This document shows, in pieces, positions 32,542 to 41,286 of a stretch of DNA of 64,000 nt. Where the stretch lies: assembly GCA_020636225.1 (NCBI GenBank), contig JACJYI010000004.1:434001-498000 (forward strand), written 5' to 3'. Position numbers and translations under genes: made by a program. The notes under the pieces were generated by a model. It made no database searches, had not been told where the DNA came from, and saw only the letters and a program-made list of their open reading frames with translations. Source of the stretch: Lewinellaceae bacterium. GTDB lineage: Bacteria > Bacteroidota > Bacteroidia > Chitinophagales > Saprospiraceae. Within the stretch, counting starts at the first letter, position 1. Each line of letters opens with the position of its first letter.

Positions 32542-33279
32542 CTAATCCCGCAACTTGCTAAGCAACCGCAGGAACTCGATGTAGAGCCACACCAGCGTCA
32601 CCAGCAGGCCCATCGCCGCAAACCACTCCATGTATTTGGGCGCTCCCAGCTGTTCCCCTTTTTCGAACATGTCGAAGTCGAGCAGGAGGTTAATGGAAGC
32701 GATGCCGATAATCACCAGGCTGATGCCGATGCCCATGATGCCGCCTTCATGCAGGAAGGGGATCTGGATGCCGAAGAAGGACAGGCCCCAGGAGGCGAGA
32801 TAGAGCACCAGGACGGCCATGGTGGCCATGATGATCCCGGAACGCAATCGCTGGGTCACCACGATGATCCGGGCCTGGTAGAGAAAGAGCATGATGAAGA
32901 GCATGGCCAGGGTCAGGGTGACGGCCTGCAGGACGATCCCGTTGAAAGCCGCGGCATACATCGCCGTGACCGTACCGACAAAGAAGCCTTCTGCCAGAGC
33001 ATAGAGTGGCGCCAGCACGGGCGACCAGGCCGTCTTGAAGGTGGCGATCAGCACAAGTACCAATCCACCAATGGCCCCGCCCCAGAGAAACAGGGAACTG
33101 GGTGCCAGGAAACTGATCCCCGCCGTACAGAGCATCAGCATGGCCAGCAACAACGTCTTGGTGACCGCACCACTGGCGGTCATGGTGCGCCCGTCACCGG
33201 ACAGGATCACTTCCTGGTTGGCAAAACGCTTTTCGCTGAGAACCGGGTTGCTGCTTTCACGATTGCTGAAGAGGCTCAT
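32542..33279 (-). CDS. Bax inhibitor-1/YccA family membrane protein
   Basis: A 245-residue membrane protein with seven hydrophobic segments. Family features include an N-terminal cytoplasmic region ending in TASGAVTKTLLLAMLMLCTAGISF, ALAEGFFVGTVTAMYAAAF, and the C-terminal ASINLLLDFDMFEKGE with acidic residues that in BI-1 proteins form the pH-sensing pore latch. The YccA/YetJ-type of the family leaks calcium or controls membrane protease FtsH; which applies here is unknown. Start at 33279 has TACATTTC, a weak -7 box, about 17-25 bases upstream. Confidence 0.9.
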   Translation of the reverse strand: MSLFSNRESSNPVLSEKRFANQEVILSGDGRTMTASGAVTKTLLLAMLMLCTAGISFLAPSSLFLWGGAIGGLVLVLIATFKTAWSPVLAPLYALAEGFFVGTVTAMYAAAFNGIVLQAVTLTLAMLFIMLFLYQARIIVVTQRLRSGIIMATMAVLVLYLASWGLSFFGIQIPFLHEGGIMGIGISLVIIGIASINLLLDFDMFEKGEQLGAPKYMEWFAAMGLLVTLVWLYIEFLRLLSKLRD

Positions 33280-33403
33280 GATGGATATTTTTCCGAAATG
33301 TACATGAATTCAGTCGATCTGCCATGCGCAACCCATCCGATCCTTCACGCCCAGAAAATTCCCCACCGGCAAGAAAGCTTCCTGTATCTTAGCCAGCAAC
33401 CAC

Positions 33404-34081
33404 ATGAATGCCATGACCTATTTCACCCCCGCCTTCATCGACTTCTTCCAACAACTCGAGATCAATAATGATCGCGACTGGTTCAATGCCAACAAGAAAC
33501 TGTACGAGAAAGAGGTGAAGAAACCATTCGAGCATTTTGTAGCAGATCTCATCGACCGGATGCAGACCATCGACCGGAATATTCTGATCACACCCAAGGA
33601 CGCCATTTTTCGCATCTTCCGCGATACCCGGTTCAGCAAGGACAAAACCCCGTACAAGACTCAGGTCAGTGCCATCATCAGCCCCGGAGGACGAAAGGAC
33701 ATGGACTATCCGGGGATGTATATCGAGCTCGGTGGAAAACATGTTCGCGTGTACAGCGGATCCTATCAACCGGACAAGGACCAGCTGGAGAAGATCCGGG
33801 AGAAGATCATCACCGAGGGTGCCCGCTTCCGGCAATTGGTCACCGACAAGGATTTCGTCAAGCACTTCGGGGAGATCCGCGGGGAGAAATACAAGGTCCT
33901 GCCCAAGGATCTGAAAGAAGAAGCCGAAAAGCAGCCCATTCTCTACAACAAGCAATTCTACTACTTCAGTGAATGGAAACCGGATGTCCTGACCAGGGCC
34001 AACCTGCTGGACCAGGTCATGGACCGCTATATGGTGGCCCGTCCGATCACGGAATTCCTGATCGAAGCACTCCGTGGATAA
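33404..34081 (+). CDS. DUF2461 (TIGR02453) family protein
   Basis: A 225-residue cytoplasmic protein of a widely conserved family of unknown function. Recognisable blocks are FIDFFQQLEINNDRDWFNANK, FRIFRDTRFSKDKTPYKT, the GMYIELGGKHVRVYSGSYQP segment and the WKPDVLTR....VMDRYMVARPITEFLI end. Start may be 33404 or the ATG three codons later (33413). TATCTTAG, a near -7 element, lies just upstream. It is followed 26 bases later by a small exported protein gene. Confidence 0.85.
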   Translation: MNAMTYFTPAFIDFFQQLEINNDRDWFNANKKLYEKEVKKPFEHFVADLIDRMQTIDRNILITPKDAIFRIFRDTRFSKDKTPYKTQVSAIISPGGRKDMDYPGMYIELGGKHVRVYSGSYQPDKDQLEKIREKIITEGARFRQLVTDKDFVKHFGEIRGEKYKVLPKDLKEEAEKQPILYNKQFYYFSEWKPDVLTRANLLDQVMDRYMVARPITEFLIEALRG

Positions 34082-34107
34082 CCATGGTTTCCCCGTATCT
34101 TCAACGG

Positions 34108-34635
34108 ATGAATGCTATTCGCCCGATCGTGATCCTGCTGGTGTGCCTCCTGATGGGTACATCCGGCCATGCCCAGAAGATCCTGCAGGTCGAAAAGGCC
34201 GGCAGCCTGAAAACCTGGCGCTTCCAGGTCGGTGATGAACTGACCTTCAGCGACGTGGGCGCCCCGGACCAATTCTATACCCGGGAGATCGTCAATCTCT
34301 TTCCGGAGGTGGGCCTCATCCAATTGCCGGATGCCGCCGTTCACATCGACTCCGTTGCCGTGATCGTCTTTACCGGCTCGAATGGCTGGGCGAAAGGTCT
34401 GGGAGCCTCCATCCTCACCTTCACGGGTGTCTGGACCCTTTACAGCCTGCTGGACAGTGCGATCAATTCCCGGGCCCCGGCCCCATTCCAGTACTATGTC
34501 GGTGGCGGGGGGCTGCTCAGTGGCTCCGCCCTTCGTTGGGGGGTGCCGGAAACCAGAAAGACCATGGGCAAACGGTATCGCCTGCGCCTGTTGGACCTGA
34601 CCTTCTATCCGGCTGCATCCGAACAACCCCGATGA
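34108..34635 (+). CDS. Small exported protein of unknown function
   Basis: A 175-residue protein with a signal peptide (MNAIRPIVILLVCLLMGTSGHAQ). It has a beta-rich half (KTWRFQVGDELTFSDVG) followed by one or two hydrophobic segments (GLGASILTFTGVWTLYSLL; YYVGGGGLLSGSAL) and a basic KTMGKRYRLRLLDLTFYP end. This layout occurs in small Bacteroidota envelope proteins without a named function. Start at 34108 is chosen for the signal peptide; an in-frame ATG at 34084 is also possible. Confidence 0.65.
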   Translation: MNAIRPIVILLVCLLMGTSGHAQKILQVEKAGSLKTWRFQVGDELTFSDVGAPDQFYTREIVNLFPEVGLIQLPDAAVHIDSVAVIVFTGSNGWAKGLGASILTFTGVWTLYSLLDSAINSRAPAPFQYYVGGGGLLSGSALRWGVPETRKTMGKRYRLRLLDLTFYPAASEQPR

Positions 34636-34769
34636 GGATCCCCTTCTGAAGATCAGTTACCACCCTCTGATCGGAGACAGGCATCTATCTGTCGTTTTCA
34701 GTCCTGCCGCTGTGAACCAGGATAGAGGTTCCATTGCTCCGTCTAGCTCATTTGACGACCGTCATATGA

Positions 34770-34868
34770 CCTCTTAGATACTTGGTATATACTTCATACA
34801 TACTTGATATATACTTTGTACATACTTGGTCTATACTCCATAGATACCTGATCTGTCCTTTATATATA
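34770..34868. repeat. Nine direct repeats of 11 bp (consensus CTTnnTAnATA)
   Basis: Units read in register: CCTCTTAGATA, CTTGGTATATA, CTTCATACATA, CTTGATATATA, CTTTGTACATA, CTTGGTCTATA, CTCCATAGATA, CCTGATCTGTC, CTTTATATATA. The pitch is exactly 11 bp throughout, close to one DNA helical turn, so the same face is presented each time. A 22-bp higher-order period is also visible. The period is not a multiple of three and no gene spans it. Confidence 0.8.
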
Positions 34869-35028
34869 CTTCAGCCTCGAGCCATCCAAAAATATACCTG
34901 CCAATCGTTACCCATGGTAAACTAGTGGTATTCCACTCACTGGTTCTTACGGTAATTGTTCTGCTTTAGAAGCTCCAGTCTGGCCCGACTTCCACCTGCC
35001 GGCGGACAGGCAATCGCCGTCGAGGCTC

Positions 35029-35167
35029 GGCACTTTTGAGGCGCCAAAAGTGCCCAAAAGCGCTCGTCGCCAAAATGGGCCTTGTTTTAACGCTTGAGGT
35101 TTACCTTATCTAGTCCTGCGTATAATAGTCGTTTACATCATGACCCGGCCGCTCGAATTTGATCGGT
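35029..35167 (+). repeat. Dispersed ~139-bp repeat, copy 1
   Basis: It begins GGCACTTTTGAGGCGCCAAA and ends with GCCGCTCGAATTTGATCGGT. The reverse complement of 49551-49710 has the same order of blocks: a CACTTTTG/CCAAAAG hairpin-like start, CGTCGCCAAA(A)TGGGCCTT, a variable centre, then TACATCA and ACCCGGCCGCTCG. The first ten bases pair with CAAAAGTGCC (35045-35054) as a hairpin. Confidence 0.7.
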
Positions 35168-35549
35168 GGTTCGTTTTGTGCTTTGCATTCGTTCATTCCG
35201 TCATTGGATTACGTTCGAATCCAGGTGTCCGACCAAATAATGCGGCTGTTTTCACTTCAATGGTCATCAAATATGTTCTATAGTTGCATTCTTGCTAGCC
35301 ATACGGGTCCTGATGTATCTGGGAGGCCCTCCTTTGGCGAGGATATGTTTCTTCATGTTCAAGAATAGTCCCTGTTGAATTCGAGATGTCCCGTCGATAA
35401 AGCTTAGTGCTGCACGTCCTATTCCAGATCGAATTATCCGGACTCTGATTTGACGATAATTTATTCAATGGGGTTGGCTTAAAAAACGACATTTCAAGAT
35501 TTATCCCATTGATTATCAATATATAATATCCATATCTGAATTCGATTTG

Positions 35550-35637
35550 GATAGATATGCCTTGGTCTATACCTGGTATATGCATCCTGCATAACTGATT
35601 TGTACATTTCTGATCCTTGATCTACCCTGGTTACATA
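35550..35637. repeat. Second, degenerate 11-bp-period array
   Basis: In register: GATAGATATGC, CTTGGTCTATA, CCTGGTATATG, CATCCTGCATA, ACTGATTTGTA, CATTTCTGATC, CTTGATCTACC, CTGGTTACATA. The second unit is identical to a unit of the 34770-34868 array. It lies just past the 3' end of the NHL-type gene. Confidence 0.55.
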
Positions 35638-35711
35638 CCTGGGCCTGCCTGCCCCGGCCCATTCAGCAACCAGGAGAAACAAGAGATCAATAAGGCATTG
35701 CCAGCCTGGGA

Positions 35712-36860
35712 TCAGTGAATCGAAAATGGGATGGATCGGAAGGCAGCGGAGGACCGGACCTGCACATAATAGATACCCGCCGGCCATGAGGCATCAGGTG
35801 TCCACAAGACCTCCTGAACACCAGAGACCTTCTCGTGATCTTGCAATACCTCCATGCACTGCCCCAGTCCATTGACGATGCGGGTATGGATCGTGGCCGG
35901 TTGGTCCAGATCCCATCTCAGGACGTACGCGCCATGGATATCGGGTCCTCGCCAGGACACCTGGTTCTTTGAAAAAAGCGGGTCCTGTGTAGAAGAAATC
36001 GCATTCTTCCGCAGCCGCACGCTGTTCGGATCCGCCAGCCCTCCTGCCGTATTGAAGTATCCCAGATATGTGCCAAGGGAGTCAAACCGATGCACGGCAT
36101 CCACCCCCCAGTCGCCAATGAGCACATCTCCGTTCGGCAGGGTGGCCACACCCTCCGGGTTGACCATGCCTGTGGCCCAGACTCCCTTGTAGATGCCAGT
36201 AGCGCTATACCGGACAGCATTGCCCACTGTCCAGTCGGTGATATACAGATCGCCGCCGGGACCCCACCAGATATTGGTAGGCCCCTGGATGATGGCGGAA
36301 TTGATGAAGGTGCCCTTGTCCTGGCCATCCGGACCAAAACGATGGATGATCCCGTTGCCTCCATTGCCGTATTGGGCAATGTAGAAGTCCCCATTCTCAT
36401 CCCAGATATGCCCCAGGCCGTTGGGCACGCCGACGGAGGTGAACTCATCGACAAAGTTTCCGTCCAGATCAAAACGAACCACCTTGTTCTGGGTGGCGCC
36501 CCATTGGGTGACATAGATCAGACTGTCCGGGCCAATGGACATCTTGGACGGTGTCGCCAGGGAGTACCCAGACGAAAAATCACCCAGGTAATCCATGGTC
36601 TCCCCGTCATAGGCTTTGATCGTGGTGTTTTGAAAACCCGTAACCAGTACCCGGCCATCCGGGTGAAAGAGGATGTCCTCTGTACCGGACAGGCCTCCTT
36701 TTCCGGGTGAAACAAAGTTGCCCAGATAATTGCCATCCGGGTCATAGGTCTTCACGCTGTTGTTGGCCCGGCTGCTGACAAATACTGTGATGACCTCCTG
36801 GGCTTGCACGGCAAGGCCGAAGAGGAAAAAGAATGCCACCCATGTGTTCCGTTGGTTCAT
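35712..36860 (-). CDS. Secreted NHL/SMP-30-like beta-propeller with type A T9SS sorting domain
   Basis: A 382-residue protein starting at 36860 (MNQRNTWVAFFFLFGLAVQAQ, a signal peptide); an upstream in-frame start at 36965 would bury it. Residues about 22-290 contain propeller-blade repeats of NHL type, such as NSVKTYDPDGNYLGNF, DTLVRFDLDGNFVDEF-like strands, IIHRFGPDGQDKGTF, AVHRFDSLGTYLGYF. The last ~80 residues are a T9SS type A domain (TIHTRIVNGLGQCMEVL ... WPAGIYYVQV). It should be secreted and possibly anchored at the surface. Function unknown; no catalytic residues stand out. Confidence 0.85.
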   Translation of the reverse strand: MNQRNTWVAFFFLFGLAVQAQEVITVFVSSRANNSVKTYDPDGNYLGNFVSPGKGGLSGTEDILFHPDGRVLVTGFQNTTIKAYDGETMDYLGDFSSGYSLATPSKMSIGPDSLIYVTQWGATQNKVVRFDLDGNFVDEFTSVGVPNGLGHIWDENGDFYIAQYGNGGNGIIHRFGPDGQDKGTFINSAIIQGPTNIWWGPGGDLYITDWTVGNAVRYSATGIYKGVWATGMVNPEGVATLPNGDVLIGDWGVDAVHRFDSLGTYLGYFNTAGGLADPNSVRLRKNAISSTQDPLFSKNQVSWRGPDIHGAYVLRWDLDQPATIHTRIVNGLGQCMEVLQDHEKVSGVQEVLWTPDASWPAGIYYVQVRSSAAFRSIPFSIH

Positions 36861-36973
36861 CGTGTCGGATTGAATCCATAAGATACCGGATGACAGCAAC
36901 ATACCGGTGTGCGCATGCCTGACAGGGCGGATCGGTTTTGTCGTCTGGCTGACAAACATCCTCATTCAGCTTC

Positions 36974-37906
36974 TTGATGGAGGTCTTTTGCATGCATCCA
37001 AGAACAATAAAGGGTATCCAGTCGGCGCCCGAAGTTCTGGAATCGACAAAAGCCATACCTTTCGGGCTTCCGCGCCAATTGGCCGTTTCAGCACCCTTGA
37101 ATCAGAAACGATTGCTCCAACGCTTCCAGAACAAGTATATCTGCATCACCGGAGCCAGTTCCGGTATCGGGGAAGCCCTCGTCCAAGAACTGACGGGTTT
37201 GCCTTGTACCCTGGTCCTGATGGCGCGGAATACCAAGCGGCTGGAGGAGATGCGAACGAAACTCTCATCCGACCGCACCGTCATTCATGTGGTGCCGATC
37301 GATCTGGAACAGCCGGATGTCATCGACGCGGCCGTCGAGGCCATGTCCGTCAGCATTCCCCACCTGGACTGGCTGTTCCATGTCGGGGGGATCAGCCAAC
37401 GGAGCCTGGCGGCCGATACGGATGTCCAGGTGGTGAAACGGATCATGCAGATCGACTTCCTGGGAGCGGTCCAACTGACCACCCGCTGCCGGGAGCTGAT
37501 GGGACGATCGGCCTCTCCCGGGATCGTGGTCATCTCCTCTATGACGGGTCTCTTCGGTTTCCCCAAGCGATCGGCCTATGCCGCAGCCAAGCATGCCCTC
37601 CAGGGCTATTTTGAATCCATGCAACTCGAATCATCGTCACCCTATGTGTGCATCGTCAGCCCGGGCAGCATCCGGACCAATATGTCCTTCCAGGCGCTGG
37701 AAGCGGATGGCAGCCAGCACGGCAAGGCCGATCCACGCCTGGAGAAGGGGATGGCCGCCACCGAGGCCGCCCGGCGCATTCTGAACGGAGTCGCCCGGGG
37801 CAAGCGAACGATCTATGTGGGCCGATCTGAACTGCTGATGATCTATTTTCACCGTTATCTTCCCTTCCTGTTCCGATGGATCGCCAGACGGACACCAGCC
37901 AAATAA
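36974..37906 (+). CDS. Short-chain dehydrogenase/reductase (classical)
   Basis: A 310-residue SDR with intact motifs: TGASSGIGEAL (cofactor site, about residue 60), VGGIS for the NAG-like motif, the catalytic Ser in VVISSMTG, and Y-A-A-A-K in SAYAAAKHALQGYF. The C-terminal extension (RSELLMIYFHRYLPFLFRWI) is hydrophobic and is common in SDRs of the DHRS7-like group that attach to membranes. The real start is uncertain: the first ~50 residues have no homology, and a TTG at 37097 preceded by TACCTTTC is also possible. Five bases separate it from the VOC gene, so the two are an operon. Confidence 0.88.
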   Translation: MMEVFCMHPRTIKGIQSAPEVLESTKAIPFGLPRQLAVSAPLNQKRLLQRFQNKYICITGASSGIGEALVQELTGLPCTLVLMARNTKRLEEMRTKLSSDRTVIHVVPIDLEQPDVIDAAVEAMSVSIPHLDWLFHVGGISQRSLAADTDVQVVKRIMQIDFLGAVQLTTRCRELMGRSASPGIVVISSMTGLFGFPKRSAYAAAKHALQGYFESMQLESSSPYVCIVSPGSIRTNMSFQALEADGSQHGKADPRLEKGMAATEAARRILNGVARGKRTIYVGRSELLMIYFHRYLPFLFRWIARRTPAK

Positions 37907-37910
37907 CCCT

Positions 37911-38972
37911 ATGCAGAAGAAAATCATCAACGGGATCCAGCAGGTCGGCATCGGTACTCCGGATGCCGATGCCACATTCGCCTGGTACAACCAGCACCTG
38001 GGATTTGATATCCGGGTATTCGCGGATGAGGCCCAGGCCAAACTGATGACCCGCTACACGGATGGTGAAGTCCGCTCCAGGTATGCCATCCTGGCCATGA
38101 ACCTCAATGGCGGAGGTGGACTGGAGATCTGGCAGTACACCAGTCGGACCCCGGAGGCAGCCCCCTTTGAGATCCAGTGGGGTGATCTCGGTATCCATGG
38201 CATGAAGATCCGCAGCCGGCATATCGATCAGGCTCACACAACCCTGAAGAAAGCAAATGCGAAAAACCTCAGCGACGTCCTCCTTTCCCCGGATGGCAAT
38301 CGGCATGTCTTCTTTACCGATCCCTGGGACAATCTGGTCGAGGTCGTCCAGGATGAGTATGTCTTCAGCCCGCAGCGATCACCGTTTGGCGGCGTGCTTG
38401 GTGCCAGTATCGGGGTGAGCGACATGGAAGCGAGCATTCCTTTTTACCGGGATCTGCTTGGTTACAATGAGGTGATGTATGATACTACCGGCACCTTCGA
38501 CGACCTCCGGTCCCTCCCCGGGGGAAATGGTGAATTCCGCAGGGTCCTCTTGAATCACCCGCCCCGCCAGGGAGGAGGATTCAGCAAGCTGCTCGGCCCC
38601 ACGGAGATCGAGCTCTTCCAGGCCCTCGACCGGACCGGGCAGAGGATCTTTGCCGGGCGGTCCTGGGGTGATCGGGGGTATATCCACCTGTGCTTCGATA
38701 TTGCCGGCATGGATCTGCTTCGGAAGGAATGTGCTGAGGCTGGTCACCCGTTCACCGTGGACAGTGCCAACAGCTTTGACATGGGTGATGCGGCCGGCCA
38801 TTTTACCTATATCGAGGATCCCGATGGCACGCTCATCGAATTCGTGGAAACGCACAAGGTGCCCATCCTCAAGAAGTTCGGCCTGTTCATCAATCTGAAG
38901 AAGCGGAACCCCCTCAAACCGCTACCGGACTGGCTGGTGAAAAGCATGCGGATCCACCGGGTGAAGGGGTAG
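37911..38972 (+). CDS. Two-domain VOC (glyoxalase/dioxygenase superfamily) protein
   Basis: A 353-residue protein with two vicinal-oxygen-chelate domains. The first (about 5-145) starts GIQQVGIGTPDADATFAWYN and ends with DPWDNLVEVVQDEY. The second (about 160-315) starts GASIGVSDMEASIPFYRDLLG and ends with EDPDGTLIEFVETH. The metal ligands usual in the family (His in the first strand, Glu in the last) are only partly clear: Gln replaces His in the first domain, while Glu is present in both. Activity is therefore uncertain. It is cotranscribed with the SDR upstream. A tandem repeat array begins at its stop codon. Confidence 0.85.
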   Translation: MQKKIINGIQQVGIGTPDADATFAWYNQHLGFDIRVFADEAQAKLMTRYTDGEVRSRYAILAMNLNGGGGLEIWQYTSRTPEAAPFEIQWGDLGIHGMKIRSRHIDQAHTTLKKANAKNLSDVLLSPDGNRHVFFTDPWDNLVEVVQDEYVFSPQRSPFGGVLGASIGVSDMEASIPFYRDLLGYNEVMYDTTGTFDDLRSLPGGNGEFRRVLLNHPPRQGGGFSKLLGPTEIELFQALDRTGQRIFAGRSWGDRGYIHLCFDIAGMDLLRKECAEAGHPFTVDSANSFDMGDAAGHFTYIEDPDGTLIEFVETHKVPILKKFGLFINLKKRNPLKPLPDWLVKSMRIHRVKG

Positions 38973-39493
38973 GGATTGGGGCTGAAGCCCCTATGTTTTC
39001 GCATTGGTTTCCCCCGGCTGAAGCCGGGGGCTATTGACCTATTGGCATCCTTTGATGCAGGACCCTGGGCAGGTCTGTTCTTCCAGGTGGTCGCCACGAC
39101 CATAATCGATTCATATATCCGCCGAGGGATGGGCCTAAAGCCCCCATTCTTCCCTTTGTTTTCCCCCGGCTGAAGCCGGGGGCTATTGACCTATTGGCAT
39201 CCTTTGATGCAGGATCCTAGGCAGGTCTGTTCTTCCAGGTGGTCGCCACGACCATAATCGATTCATATATCCTCCGAGGGATGGGGCTGAAGCCCCTATT
39301 CTTTCCTTTGTGATCCCCGGCTGAAGCCGGGGGCTATTGACCTTTCAGCATCCTTTGATGCAGGATCCTGCACAGGTCTGTTCTTCCAGGTGGTCGCCAC
39401 GACCATAATCGATTCATGTATCCGCCGAGGGATGGGGCTGAAGCCCCTTTCTTTCGCATTGGTTTCCCCCGACTGAAGCCGGGGGCCGTTCAC
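38972..39493. repeat. Tandem array of ~152-bp units, each with two palindromes
   Basis: Units start at 38972, 39126, 39278 and 39429 (spacings 154, 152, 151); the last is cut short near 39493. Each begins with GGGGCTGAAGCCCC (or a variant) and has CCCCCGGCTGAAGCCGGGGG about 30-40 bases on, followed by a conserved ~95-base spacer (CAGGTCTGTTCTTCCAGGTG and GACCATAATCGATTCATRTA parts). The two palindromes have the GCTGAAGC centre of Bacteroidota REP elements. No gene lies within the array or the next 90 bases. Confidence 0.85.
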
Positions 39494-39584
39494 CTGAGGG
39501 CACTCTTTGTTTGTCGGGAGAGGGTGCGACCCCTGCAGGGCCACCGCACGTTCACGAGATCGCGTTCAAAAACGTGATGAGTGC

Positions 39585-40049
39585 CTATCGGATCTTCTTG
39601 ATCCGGTCCATATCCCGGGCCTGGTCCTTGGCCTTGAGGGATTCTCGCTTGTCGTAGGTGTGTTTCCCCTGGGCCAGGGCGATCTCGAGCTTGGCCAGTC
39701 CTCGCTGATTGATATAGATACGGTAGGGAATGATGGTGAATCCCTTTTCCTTCACCTTGCGCTGCAACTTGTTGAGTTCACCCGACCGCAAGAGCAGCTT
39801 GCGTAGTCGGCGGGGTTCATGGTTGAAGGCGGTACCCAGTTCATATTCGGCGATGAACATGTTCTTGATGTACAGCTCATCCCCCTTGAAGTAGCAGAAG
39901 GCATCGTTCAGGTTGGCCGCGCCCTTCCGCAGGGATTTGATCTCAGTCCCCGTGAGCATGATCCCGGCTTCAAAGGTCTGGATGAAGTGAAATTCAAAGC
40001 GGGCCCGACGGTTGACGATCTCCAGAATGGGTTTGTCTTCCTGTTTCAT
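39585..40049 (-). CDS. smpB: SsrA-binding protein
   Basis: SmpB binds tmRNA and brings it to stalled ribosomes. The 154-residue protein has NRRARFEFHFIQTFEAGIML, the GTEIKSLRKG motif, DAFCYFKGDELYIKNMFI and the C-terminal basic tail KHTYDKRESLKAKDQARDMDRIKK. Length is normal. Its ATG overlaps the stop of the DUF6265 gene (ATGA), so it is translated as the second gene of that operon. The tmRNA gene ssrA was not seen in the window. Confidence 0.95.
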   Translation of the reverse strand: MKQEDKPILEIVNRRARFEFHFIQTFEAGIMLTGTEIKSLRKGAANLNDAFCYFKGDELYIKNMFIAEYELGTAFNHEPRRLRKLLLRSGELNKLQRKVKEKGFTIIPYRIYINQRGLAKLEIALAQGKHTYDKRESLKAKDQARDMDRIKKIR

Positions 40050-40510
40050 GGATCCGTCCGTTGATACGTGAAGGTCAGTTTGCGTGTGCCACCTTCGACC
40101 CAGGCCAGCAGGGTGTGGTCATCCCCTTGCTCGTAGGCGATCCGATTGGGAAAATCATGGCTGGGATTCTCAAACAGCAATTTGCCGGCGACACATCCGA
40201 CCAAGGTGAACACTACCGGTCGTCCCTCATTCTGATCGGGTACCGCGGCCATGAATACCCCCTGTCCATCCTTGATCTCCATGCTCATCTGTTCCAGGAT
40301 GCTGGTGTCGCCTGCTTCAATGGCAAAGGACGTCCCTTGCATTCTTGTGTTCCCGTCTTTGGTCCACACCTCGTAGATGTCCTGATCCGCCATCTTCCAG
40401 GAGCCGGCCAGCCACGACAATGACCCCGCATCCGGACAGGAGGAGCCGGCATCCGACGTGGAACATCCGGACAGGAGGAAGGTGATGATCAGGAATGCAG
40501 AGATTCGCAT
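40046..40510 (-). CDS. DUF6265-family lipoprotein
   Basis: A 154-residue protein with a lipobox (FLIITFLLSGC, Cys16). The domain features LSWLAGSWKM near the start, YEVWTKDGNTRMQGTSF in the middle, and a late ENPSHDFPNRIAYEQ typical of DUF6265. These are single-domain beta-barrel-like envelope proteins of unknown role. The start at 40510 is chosen because it gives the signal peptide and sits six bases after a perfect -7 box. It overlaps smpB by four bases. Confidence 0.8.
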   Translation of the reverse strand: MRISAFLIITFLLSGCSTSDAGSSCPDAGSLSWLAGSWKMADQDIYEVWTKDGNTRMQGTSFAIEAGDTSILEQMSMEIKDGQGVFMAAVPDQNEGRPVVFTLVGCVAGKLLFENPSHDFPNRIAYEQGDDHTLLAWVEGGTRKLTFTYQRTDP

Positions 40511-40516
40511 AGCCTG

Positions 40517-40524
40517 CAAAGATA
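40517..40524 (-). promoter_or_regulatory. -7 promoter element of the DUF6265-smpB operon
   Basis: TATCTTTG on the minus strand, six bases before the ATG at 40510. Confidence 0.6.
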
Positions 40525-41286
40525 AGGGGATTTGCCGTCGACCACTCGATGCCTGGAAAAAAGGCGATTCTACGCCTGGAAACACCAGATTCGGAAGAAA
40601 TGCAGGCAATAATGGTATTTTTCCAACCAGATTAAACGAACGGACGGTTCCAACGTCAAATGCTGGACTGTCCTGATTCACCTTAATACCTCTGACTGAT
40701 GATGCGCCTTCTCCTTCTCCTCCCTACGTTCGCCTGGTTTGGCCAGATCCTTGGCCAGAGCCTTCCACCTACCATGACCGTTGATCAGTCAACCCATGTC
40801 CTGACCACCAATGGCCAGGTGACCACCGGCGTGTATGATGAAAGTGTGATCCGCTTCATCAACCTGGAATTCGAACAGCCCAATTACTGGAACCTGTTGA
40901 CCCAAAACAAGACAGATCAGATCGATATCCCGGCAACCCTGACGGTCGATGGAGAGACCTTTCCGAATGTGGGCGTGCGCTTCAAGGGCCAGACATCCTA
41001 TTCGCAACTGGGCAATTCGGACAAAAAGTCGTTCAACATCACCTTTGACTACCTCGATCCTGACCAGAATTGGGGAGGATATGAAACGATCAACCTCAAC
41101 AATGCCTTCCAGGATCGGTCCTATATGCGGGAGGTCCTGTACCTCCATCTTATTCGCCGGCATATCCCCGCCGCCAAGGGATGCTTTGTTCACCTGACCA
41201 TCAATGATGAGAACTGGGGACTATATGCTGTCTCATGAAATACGTTGACACTAAAAATGTGAATAACTTTCTCAAATTAGAGTAGT

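Larger units (their letters stand above)
34636..35711. other. 1.1-kb gene desert with several repeat structures
   Basis: No believable gene on either strand. It contains an 11-bp-period direct-repeat array (34770-34868), a ~139-bp element that recurs in inverted orientation at 49551-49710 (35029-35167), and a second, degenerate 11-bp-period array (35550-35637). Such density of structure without coding is unusual in this otherwise gene-packed backbone. Confidence 0.7.

Noticed and set aside
34770..34868. CRISPR array
   Set aside because: Units are 11 bp with no spacers and no cas genes nearby; this is a simple phased direct repeat.
35205..35240. tRNA T-arm-like GTTCGAATCC sequence
   Set aside because: No acceptor stem, D-arm or anticodon arm could be assembled around it.
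35159..35368. 69-codon plus-strand frame in the gene desert
   Set aside because: No homology, overlaps the end of the dispersed repeat, atypical composition.
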